The notes under the pieces were generated by a model. The model worked only from the letters and a program-made list of their open reading frames with translations. It ran no database searches and had not been told where the DNA came from. From Bacillota bacterium (GTDB lineage: Bacteria > Bacillota_I > Bacilli_A > RFN20 > CAG-826), in assembly GCA_023443485.1 (NCBI GenBank), contig JAEZUH010000014.1, forward strand, positions 1 through 18,641: 18,641 nucleotides of DNA, in the 5' to 3' direction. Shown in pieces: positions 1 through 6,531 of the stretch. How positions within the stretch are numbered: the first letter of the stretch is position 1; each line of letters begins with the position of its first letter. Made by a program: the position numbers and the translations under genes.

Positions 1-144
1 GGCGTGTGAGATGAATAGTGGACCCTATTTTTTGTTTTTATTAAATGTCAATTTATTAAAGATAATCATTTTTTTCAGATATTTGAATAAACATTAAACA
101 TTTGAAAATAAATATTATAAACTAGTACCGGAAAAGGAGAATTT

Positions 145-528
145 ATGAACAAGTCATTATTGTTAGTTGCCCGTATCCTATCTTTAATTAGTGGAATTGT
201 TTACTGCATTTCTATCATCGGAATTCCTCTTGGCGTTCTAAATATCATTGCCTCCAATAAATTCGCTCGAGCTGAAAAAGATGAAGTAAGCCGCGAAACA
301 GTTCGAAATTGGAGTATCTACCTAATCTTCACTGATATGATTTCTGGAATATTGGGTCTAGTCGCTTCTGAAAGCAACAAAGATGATAATGTTTTTGACA
401 ATGATAATGTCAAGACATCATCCACTGTCGAACAAAGATTAAATAAACTTTCTCGTTTATATGAATCAGGCGCAATTTCTCGTGAAGAATACGAAGCAAG
501 ACGCCGCGAAATTATTGAAGAGATTTAA
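145..528 (+). CDS. Small membrane protein with C-terminal SHOCT-like domain
   Basis: 127 aa, function unknown. Two hydrophobic segments are visible, about residues 5-36 and 56-74. The first contains an IIGIPLG motif common in small bacterial membrane proteins. A charged linker rich in Asp and Asn follows (about 75-95). The last 30 residues (LNKLSRLYESGAISREEYEARRREI) match the SHOCT pattern: a short helical hairpin with a G-x-I-S/T-x-E-E-Y/F turn. SHOCT tails occur at the ends of many membrane proteins and are thought to mediate oligomerisation or protein contacts. A good ribosome binding site (AAAGGAGA) precedes the ATG. The gene is monocistronic and ends at a bidirectional terminator shared with the next, convergent gene. 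The domain call is from pattern; the role cannot be inferred. Confidence 0.8.
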   Translation: MNKSLLLVARILSLISGIVYCISIIGIPLGVLNIIASNKFARAEKDEVSRETVRNWSIYLIFTDMISGILGLVASESNKDDNVFDNDNVKTSSTVEQRLNKLSRLYESGAISREEYEARRREIIEEI

Positions 529-539
529 TTAAAGCACAA

Positions 540-575
540 AAAAAGAGGCATTTGATTCACAAATCCTCTTTTTAT
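540..575. terminator. Bidirectional intrinsic terminator between convergent genes
   Basis: The arms AAAAGAGG plus ATTTG (541-554, one bulged C) pair with CAAAT plus CCTCTTTT (560-572) around the loop ATTCA. A T-run follows on the plus strand and an A-run precedes it, so it can act on both strands. It lies between stop codons at 528 and 581. Confidence 0.8.
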
Positions 576-580
576 TATAA

Positions 581-898
581 CTATTCGGCGATTTTGTTTG
601 CTTGGCTTTGCATGAGGAATGGGTTTAACCAGCCAAATGCTAATAAACTCAAAATCAGATATAAGACTGAATGATCTTCAACGCCTTGTTTTGCTAAGCG
701 CTTGCCTGCTGCGTATTGCCAATATAAAGCGTAAATACCAAAACCAAAAATGAGCATTAAGAAGTGACCAAGACCTCCAAATCCATCTCCTGTTTTAGCT
801 TTCAGTTCCATTTGAAACTTAATTGTCCAAATAATTGGATAAATTCCAAACGTAACTAAAAAGAGCAATACCATTACTCCGATTGAACGTCTTTTCAT
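581..898 (-). CDS. DUF4234-family small membrane protein
   Basis: 105 aa from the preferred start. An in-frame ATG at 928 would add 10 residues (MAKAGKEHTI). I prefer the ATG at 898 because an AAAGGA ribosome binding site sits 10 bases upstream of it, whereas the upstream ATG has only a poor CAAGAG. The chain opens MKRRSIGVMVLLFLVTFGIYPIIWTIK, the G-I-Y-x-x-x-W pattern of DUF4234. A second hydrophobic region has FGFGIYALYWQY, and a third follows near the C-terminus (SVLYLILSLLAFGWLNPFLM). The ending LMQSQANKIAE, a short polar tail after the last segment, is also typical of the family. An integral membrane location is likely. No function is established for the family that I can name, and there is no operon partner. 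Confidence 0.75.
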   Translation of the reverse strand: MKRRSIGVMVLLFLVTFGIYPIIWTIKFQMELKAKTGDGFGGLGHFLMLIFGFGIYALYWQYAAGKRLAKQGVEDHSVLYLILSLLAFGWLNPFLMQSQANKIAE

Positions 899-1074
899 TA
901 TTGTGTGTTCCTTTCCGGCTTTCGCCATCTCTTGATATCATAATAAGATTAAATGAGATTGTATGCAAACAAAATTAACTCGTTCAAAGATTAGAATATA
1001 TCTTTCGAAATAGTTGATAGAATGTAATATAAAGGAAAAGTATTATTAATAAAGGAAATAAGCAAGGTAGCATT

Positions 1075-2034
1075 ATGATTAAAGACATAGTTATCGCTGG
1101 GGGATGTTTTTGGGGGATGGAGGCTTTCTATTCTCAAATGGAAGGTGTGCTTGATGTGGTAAGTGGTTATGCTAACTCAAACATTGATAATCCTTCTTAT
1201 TCTCAAGTAAAAAATCATCTCACCACCTCAGTAGAAGCAATCAAGATTTCCTATGATTCATCCATCGTTAATCTTCAACTCATTTTTTCCTATTTCTTTA
1301 AAATTATTGATGTCACCGCTGTTGATCATCAGGGTGGGGACTACGGCCATCAATATCGAAGTGGCATATACTATCAAGAAGAAAAAGAAAAAGAAATAGC
1401 CACTTCGATGATCAAAGAATTGCAAAGCAATAACAAAGAAAAAATTGCCATCGAAATTTTGCCTCTAATGAACTTTTTCTTAGCTGAGGACTATCATCAA
1501 GATTATCTCTTGAAAAACCCTGATGGATACTGTCATATTAATCTTTTGCAGTTAGCGGAAGAACATAAAAAAATCGATAAAAGATCTCTTTATAAGGAAG
1601 TAATTTTGAATCTTCAAGCTCTGCTCGATAATTCGCTTCCCCAGATCACTAATCTCGCTAATACGTGCGCTTTGCTAAAACAAAAGATACCATATTTTTC
1701 TTGGGTAGGTTTTTATTTATTAGGGGAACATTACCTTTATTTAGGACCCTTCCAAGGAAAACCCGCTTGTCTCAAAATCGATTTTAATCGAGGGATATGT
1801 GGCGAGTCTTTTACCAAGCAAAAAACTATCATTGTTCCCGATGTACATGCCTGTGCCCATCACATTGCCTGCGATAGTGAAACAAATAGTGAAATCGTAG
1901 TTCCCTTACTAAATAACAAATCTGAAATAATTGGTGTTTTAGATGTCGATTCATATCGGTTTGGAGCTTTTGATAAAGAAGATAAAGAAGGTTTAGAAGC
2001 AATTGTGAAAATTCTTCAAGCCGTTTTGTCCTAG
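1075..2034 (+). CDS. Fused methionine sulfoxide reductase MsrA + free-methionine-(R)-sulfoxide reductase (GAF/fRMsr)
   Basis: 319 aa in two domains. Residues 1-157 are MsrA, which reduces methionine-S-sulfoxide, free or in proteins. GGCFWG carries catalytic Cys11; E54, the QYRSGIYY block (93-100) and the C-terminal GYCHI with likely resolving Cys153 are present. The usual CTGxTGHAE block is degenerate here (NHLTTSVEA). Residues about 165-319 form an fRMsr-type GAF domain, which reduces free methionine-R-sulfoxide. All three active-site cysteines of that family are present (C232, C242, C266), with the 10- and 24-residue spacing I recall for E. coli YebR (84, 94, 118). The GPFQGKPAC, GICGES and IACDSETNSE motifs are intact. 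One cytosolic polypeptide could therefore repair both isomers of free methionine sulfoxide, probably recharged by thioredoxin. No MsrB is in the window. The gene appears monocistronic, with AAGG 7 bases before the ATG. Confidence 0.92.
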   Translation: MIKDIVIAGGCFWGMEAFYSQMEGVLDVVSGYANSNIDNPSYSQVKNHLTTSVEAIKISYDSSIVNLQLIFSYFFKIIDVTAVDHQGGDYGHQYRSGIYYQEEKEKEIATSMIKELQSNNKEKIAIEILPLMNFFLAEDYHQDYLLKNPDGYCHINLLQLAEEHKKIDKRSLYKEVILNLQALLDNSLPQITNLANTCALLKQKIPYFSWVGFYLLGEHYLYLGPFQGKPACLKIDFNRGICGESFTKQKTIIVPDVHACAHHIACDSETNSEIVVPLLNNKSEIIGVLDVDSYRFGAFDKEDKEGLEAIVKILQAVLS

Positions 2035-2077
2035 TTGGTCTCTTCGCATTTCTTAATAAAAAAAGATAATAAATCGG

Positions 2078-2121
2078 TTGACTAAATAATCTCGTTGTGA
2101 GATATTGTTTGAAGTTCAAAC
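2078..2121 (+). promoter_or_regulatory. fabT-fakB promoter with FabT-like operator
   Basis: A -35 TTGACT (2078-2083) is separated by 17 bases from the -10 GATATT (2101-2106). That hexamer is preceded by TGA, giving an extended -10 (TGnGATATT). Immediately downstream, at the expected transcription start, lies the perfect inverted repeat GTTTGAA-G-TTCAAAC (2107-2121). Its core TTTGA-N3-TCAAA matches the known FabT box (TTTGATTATCAAA) of lactic acid bacteria. Its position fits autorepression. Confidence 0.75.
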
Positions 2122-2136
2122 TAATTTGGAGGAACT

Positions 2137-2613
2137 ATGCAATCAAACAAAGAGCAACTCAATCATTTCCTGGTCGTTACATTTAACACCATACTCAGAC
2201 TAGAGGAAAAAACTTTAGAGAGCTTAACTAACAACAACCTCTCTATTAGTGAGGTGCACCTCTTAGAAACAATATTTGAGACTATGAAGAAGGATGAAAA
2301 CACCGCTACAAACATCGCTCACGCAGCAGGAATCACTCTCGGGTCCTTGACCACCGCAGTAAAAACCTTAGAGAAAAAAGGTTATATTGTTCGAGAAAGA
2401 GATAAAAGCGATAAACGCATTATTCATATCATCCCAACCCCTATCGCGGTATTCGTTAATGACCAACACCGAAAATTTCACGAAAAAATGGTGGAAGAAA
2501 TAGTGAGCAATCTTTCTATCAGGGAAGAGGAAATCTTAATTGAAGCTTTATCAAAAGTACAAAGTTACTTCCGCGGTCAAATAAAAACTGCATTAAATGA
2601 AAGGAAACAATAA
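2137..2613 (+). CDS. fabT: MarR-family transcriptional repressor, FabT-like (fatty acid biosynthesis regulator)
   Basis: 158 aa. MarR fold with a winged helix-turn-helix at about residues 36-100. The recognition region AGITLGSLTTAVKTLEKKGYIVRERDKSDKRIIHI closely follows streptococcal FabT as I remember it (TLGTVTTSLNNLERKGYI, then a D-R-R-x-x-H wing). The N-terminal helix (NHFLVVTFNTILRLEEKTL) and the FHEKMVEEI dimerisation helix also fit FabT. FabT represses fatty acid synthesis genes when bound to acyl-ACP made from exogenous fatty acids. Support comes from context: the next gene is a FakB-like fatty acid-binding protein, and a TTTGA-N3-TCAAA palindrome covers the promoter. GGAGGAACT precedes the ATG. 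fab genes are not in the window, so targets elsewhere are inferred. A generic MarR regulator is the alternative. Confidence 0.82.
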   Translation: MQSNKEQLNHFLVVTFNTILRLEEKTLESLTNNNLSISEVHLLETIFETMKKDENTATNIAHAAGITLGSLTTAVKTLEKKGYIVRERDKSDKRIIHIIPTPIAVFVNDQHRKFHEKMVEEIVSNLSIREEEILIEALSKVQSYFRGQIKTALNERKQ

Positions 2614-2614
2614 C

Positions 2615-3454
2615 ATGGCCATTCGCATTGTCACCGATTCAACATCGGAAATATCTCAAGCCCAAGCAAAGAAACTAAACATCGATATCATCCCCATGAC
2701 GATATCTTTTGGAGATGAAAACTTCATTGATGGAATCGATATAACAAACAAAGAGTTCTATCTTCGTTTAAGAGAAGCCACCAAGTTGCCAAAAACCAGT
2801 CTTATAAATAGCGAGGCTTTTATCACTGCTTTTGAGAAATACTCCGACGATGATGAAATCATTGGAATCTTTATTTCTAGTGGATTAAGTGGATCATTAC
2901 AATCCGCTCATATTGCCAAAGATGACTTGCCAAATAAGAAGATTCATCTTATCGATTCTCTTCAAGTGTCTTTTGGGTTAACCGCACTAGTTTTATATGC
3001 AATTCGCCTTAGAGATGAAGGAAAGTCAGCGGAAGAAATAGTTCAACTGGTTGAAAATGCTAAAAATAGATTTGTTGTTCTCGCTTTAATTGATGACTTA
3101 AAATATCTCCGTCTTGGTGGGCGACTCTCTAGCTCATCAGCTTTTATTGGAACAATTATTAAATTAAAGCCTGTCGTTCGCATCGCTGAAGGAAAGGTTC
3201 TCCCCGTTCATAAAGCTCTTGGAATTCATCGTGCTTTCGCTTGGTTGGTCGATCAATACAATGAGGCCGATGTTGATACTACGATGCCACGAATATTTGG
3301 CCATTCTGATGCCGAAGAAACATTGGAACAATTTAAAGAATATGTCAAAAAGAGATGCGACTTTCCCATGGATACCGTCTATCCAATTGGTCCAACCGTT
3401 GGAGTACATACTGGTCCTGGAGCAGTTGGCTTTTGCTTCTTCACAAAGAAATAA
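2615..3454 (+). CDS. fakB: DegV-family fatty acid-binding protein (FakB-like)
   Basis: 279 aa. I choose the ATG at 2615 because AAAGGA (2600-2605) lies 9 bases upstream; an in-frame ATG at 2597 lacks this. The stop codon of fabT is one base before the start and the binding site lies inside fabT, so translation is probably coupled. DegV proteins bind a fatty acid in a buried pocket. As FakB, they present it to the kinase FakA, making acyl-phosphate for phospholipid synthesis. The N-terminal IVTDST (5-10), PKTS (59-62), SSGLSGS (88-94), GGRLS (168-172) and C-terminal GPTVGVHTGPGAVGF blocks are typical. T61, R170 and H265 fall at or next to positions that contact the fatty acid carboxylate in S. 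aureus FakB1. FakA is not in the window. Family assignment is firm; the FakB role is inferred. Confidence 0.9.
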   Translation: MAIRIVTDSTSEISQAQAKKLNIDIIPMTISFGDENFIDGIDITNKEFYLRLREATKLPKTSLINSEAFITAFEKYSDDDEIIGIFISSGLSGSLQSAHIAKDDLPNKKIHLIDSLQVSFGLTALVLYAIRLRDEGKSAEEIVQLVENAKNRFVVLALIDDLKYLRLGGRLSSSSAFIGTIIKLKPVVRIAEGKVLPVHKALGIHRAFAWLVDQYNEADVDTTMPRIFGHSDAEETLEQFKEYVKKRCDFPMDTVYPIGPTVGVHTGPGAVGFCFFTKK

Positions 3455-3492
3455 AAACAAAAACTATTACTTTATAAGTTAAAATATTTTTT

Positions 3493-3533
3493 AAACCAAT
3501 TAGCGATTATTGATTGCATCAATTGGTTTTTTT
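3493..3533 (+). terminator. Putative fakB terminator overlapping the 3' end of the ABC gene
   Basis: The arms AAACCAATT (3493-3501) and AATTGGTTT (3521-3529) enclose 19 bases that can form a smaller TTGAT/ATCAA hairpin. A run of T follows (3527-3532). The stop codon of the convergent ABC gene (3500-3502) lies within the 5' arm. Confidence 0.55.
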
Positions 3534-6373
3534 CTTGCGATGTTTAGCACGGGAATAGTACTGGCAAGCAAGGCACTGCCAATAGCAATTAAAACAGTTA
3601 GCCCAAATTGTCTAAATGAATAGCCTAACAAGACAATATTCATATCGAGAGCTTCTGCAATCTCCCCATTAATCAAATAAACGGCGGGAATTGTCGCAGC
3701 GACCGCAAGAACAATGTTAATGGCGGCAATGATTAAACTTTCAAAAGTGAAAATCTTTATCACATCTATCTTTCTTGCTCCTAAGCCTCTTAAGATGCCA
3801 ATATCATGTCGTTTATAGGAAATACTGGTAGCGATGAAGTTCATCATTAATAGAGCACTAAAGCCGGCTAAAATACTGCCTAGAACTAGAAATGTTACTT
3901 GTAGGCCAACGACTAAAGAGCCAAAGATTCTAAACGTGGTGGTATAGGGAGTTTCAACATAGATGGATAAAAGTCCATTTTTATGTTTGAACAGTTTGGC
4001 GTATTGGTTGAAAGCATTCGCCCCATTATTGATGCTAAAGAGTAGGGTTTGAATAGGGGAAAGACTATAATTTTGTTCATTTGCTTCATTCAGAGTCATG
4101 GATGATCCATATGTTGAAAATGTATAAATTGTTTCATCTAATTCGTTAGTGACTATTTCGGATGCGGGGAAGTAAATCCCTGCTAATTTGTAACTGTTTA
4201 TTTCTCCCCCGATATTGTTATTTGTTATTTCAATTTGTTCTTGCAAAGCAAAAAGGTTTGCCAATCTTTGGTGATTGGTTGGATCTTGATTCCAGGTGAT
4301 TAATTCATTGATATTATGGAAAGTTTCACTTTCGGTTTCACTGAAATTAATGACCAGAAAAATAACGTATGTCTCCGTATCGTATTCAACGTTCAATATA
4401 TCTAGATAAGAAGGAATAGAAAATAGAAGGTCTATGGACATTATGATTTCATCATCGGCCAATGAATCTGATGTGAATTTAACAAGTTGATCCTGATTTA
4501 AACTTTCTTCTTTGATATAGGAATCAATATTATTTTTCCAATGATTTCCTTGTGGATCGATATAATTGGTAAATTGGGCATTAGCCGTATAAACTTCATC
4601 GGCCAAACCAAATCTCCCTACCTTAAGTTCATCGAGCGCTTCTTCCCTAAAATAGTGGTAGCAAAGCATATTTGAGTTCAAGTATTCCGCGATATCGTTT
4701 TCCATTGAATAATCATTTAACGCTTCTTCTAAAAAAGCTTCATCTAAATATTTATCATCATAATCAACGTCGATTACTCCAGAGATTTTTCGATTTTCAT
4801 TATTTGAATCAACTGATTTTCCAATAATCAAATCAGAATTTAAAACATCATTTGAGGTGAAATGGATGGGCTTTAAATATTGAGGAGTAGAATTATCCAA
4901 TTCGTCAAAAACATAGTAGGGAAAACTGAATCGTTTGAAGAATTGCAATTCAAAACTAGTCACAAGAAACTCTTCATTGGAAGAAGGATAGGTTCCGGAA
5001 ATTAGAACTAAATCATTGTCATTAAGGTAGTTGGATGGTGTGAATGCTCTTTGAATACTAATTCTATTAAATGCATTATATAAAATATCGTCAGTGTCAC
5101 TTAGATTCGTAATCGTGTCAGGATCAAAAGTAAGAATTAAGTCATCTTCAACCATGGGAAGTAAAGAAGCATTGGGAAAATCCTGTCTCATATCTTCAAC
5201 TTGCTGTCTAGAAAAATTGACATTAGGTCCATAATCATATTCACCAGCTTCATATCGTTGTGTTAATGTTACTGAATTAATACCATTTGATTGCAGTGTC
5301 CGAGCGTGTGCTTCATTGGAATCAAAATCACTTAAAGTATCGGTTAAAGCAAAAAAAGCGACAGCGATAAAAGATAGTAAAATAGTGAAAAATAATCTCA
5401 CTTTTTTAAATTTCAGTCCACTTGCTCCAATTTTTAATGAATCAACATTTTTTAGTTTACTGCTGATAAATTTCAATTTGCTTCCATCGTATTTACCAAC
5501 ATCAAAAATAGTTCGATCGGTTTCGTTAAAAACAAATCTAGACAATAAATTCATATCGCTAGTGATAACAACGGAATTATTGTTTTCCTGGATTTTTTTT
5601 AGTAAATCAAAGTCTTTGAGAGAATATGTGTGATCTTTGGAGAAGTGAACAATATTTTTGTTAACAAGAACTCCTGGAGCGATTTCCTCAGACGGAACAG
5701 TGGCTTTCGATGTGTCGCTTACAATTTCTCCATCTTTCATTTCGATGATTCGATCGGCATATTCTTCTGCTGTCTCCCGATCATGACTGACAACAATAAC
5801 TAGTTTTTCTTGGCCTAATTTTCTCAGGATATCAAACACTTGGTGGCCAGTGACTGAGTCAAGAGCTCCGGTTGGCTCATCAGCCAGGATAATTTCAGGC
5901 TGTTTAATTAAGGCTCGCGCGATAGCGACACGTTGTTTTTGCCCACCTGAAAGTTCGTTTACTTTGCGATTCTCATATCCAACTAAATCAACTTTCGAGA
6001 GAATGTCTTCAATAACGACTTTGTCTGATTTCTTGCCTTGAAGTTCAAGGGCAAGAGCGATATTTTTTCCGATATTAAAATCATTGAGCAAATTGTATTC
6101 CTGAAATACGAAACCCACGAATGTATTTCGATAATTATCAAAATCGCCGTTTTTAAACTGATTGCTTGATTTTCCTTTTATGACAATTTCGCCATGGTCG
6201 GCTTTGTCTAATCCGCCGATGATATTCAACATTGTGGATTTTCCTGAACCGCTTTTTCCTAAAATAAAAACAAGTCCCTTCTCTTGAAAATCAACGCTGA
6301 CATTAACCAACGCCTTCACTGGAACACCTTTTTTGGGGTGATAAGTTTTATAGACACTTTTTAAAGACAACAT
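3500..6373 (-). CDS. ABC transporter, fused ATPase-permease of MacB/FtsX type with large extracellular domain
   Basis: 957 aa from the ATG at 6373, which begins MLSLKSVYKTY just before the ATPase fold. An upstream in-frame ATG at 6502 would add 43 unrelated residues and run through the promoter. ATPase: Walker A GKSGSGKS (39-46), Q-loop Q91, signature LSGGQ (141-145), Walker B IILADE (161-166), H-loop H197, as in the LolD/MacB family. A linker leads to TM1 (about 326-346). An extracellular part of roughly 470 residues follows. The C-terminal FtsX domain has three TM segments and the cytoplasmic IGILRGLGARKIDVIKIFTFES motif. MacB-type transporters transmit force to extracellular substrates or partners rather than running a conventional import pore. 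They serve in lipoprotein, peptide or antimicrobial responses. The substrate here is unknown and no sensor kinase is adjacent. Monocistronic. Confidence 0.88.
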   Translation of the reverse strand: MLSLKSVYKTYHPKKGVPVKALVNVSVDFQEKGLVFILGKSGSGKSTMLNIIGGLDKADHGEIVIKGKSSNQFKNGDFDNYRNTFVGFVFQEYNLLNDFNIGKNIALALELQGKKSDKVVIEDILSKVDLVGYENRKVNELSGGQKQRVAIARALIKQPEIILADEPTGALDSVTGHQVFDILRKLGQEKLVIVVSHDRETAEEYADRIIEMKDGEIVSDTSKATVPSEEIAPGVLVNKNIVHFSKDHTYSLKDFDLLKKIQENNNSVVITSDMNLLSRFVFNETDRTIFDVGKYDGSKLKFISSKLKNVDSLKIGASGLKFKKVRLFFTILLSFIAVAFFALTDTLSDFDSNEAHARTLQSNGINSVTLTQRYEAGEYDYGPNVNFSRQQVEDMRQDFPNASLLPMVEDDLILTFDPDTITNLSDTDDILYNAFNRISIQRAFTPSNYLNDNDLVLISGTYPSSNEEFLVTSFELQFFKRFSFPYYVFDELDNSTPQYLKPIHFTSNDVLNSDLIIGKSVDSNNENRKISGVIDVDYDDKYLDEAFLEEALNDYSMENDIAEYLNSNMLCYHYFREEALDELKVGRFGLADEVYTANAQFTNYIDPQGNHWKNNIDSYIKEESLNQDQLVKFTSDSLADDEIIMSIDLLFSIPSYLDILNVEYDTETYVIFLVINFSETESETFHNINELITWNQDPTNHQRLANLFALQEQIEITNNNIGGEINSYKLAGIYFPASEIVTNELDETIYTFSTYGSSMTLNEANEQNYSLSPIQTLLFSINNGANAFNQYAKLFKHKNGLLSIYVETPYTTTFRIFGSLVVGLQVTFLVLGSILAGFSALLMMNFIATSISYKRHDIGILRGLGARKIDVIKIFTFESLIIAAINIVLAVAATIPAVYLINGEIAEALDMNIVLLGYSFRQFGLTVLIAIGSALLASTIPVLNIARKKPIDAINNR

Positions 6374-6397
6374 AATAATATAACCAATTCTTCTTTT

Positions 6398-6426
6398 ACT
6401 ATAACACTTCTCAAATTGGTTGACTA
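6398..6426 (-). promoter_or_regulatory. Putative promoter of the ABC transporter gene
   Basis: On the minus strand, TAGTCA (6421-6426) lies 17 bases from TATAGT (6398-6403), which is preceded by TGT to give an extended -10. The start site would be about 18 bases before the ATG at 6373. The 8-mers AACCAATT (6382-6389) and AATTGGTT (6414-6421) bracket the -10 and may form an operator. Confidence 0.5.
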
Positions 6427-6531
6427 TTTTGAAGAAATGACTCTTATTTTTACCAAAACACCAAACCATAATGAATAATGTTGATTGTTCTCGCTCTTTC
6501 AAAAAGAAAGAGTATAATTCTTCTTGAAATT

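Noticed and set aside
11..40. AGTGGACCC followed by a T-rich run, like the end of an IS3-type element
   Set aside because: In this orientation it would be a left end pointing into the window, but no transposase follows, only the SHOCT-like gene. It is too short to call a remnant.
3219..3482. Plus-strand frame of 87 codons overlapping the end of fakB
   Set aside because: It has no ribosome binding site and is entirely inside the conserved C-terminal part of fakB in another frame.
6478..6531. Upstream ATG start for the permease
   Set aside because: It has no ribosome binding site, would place the putative -10 and hairpin inside the gene, and begins with an 18-base repeat of internal sequence. 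It is kept only as an alternative.
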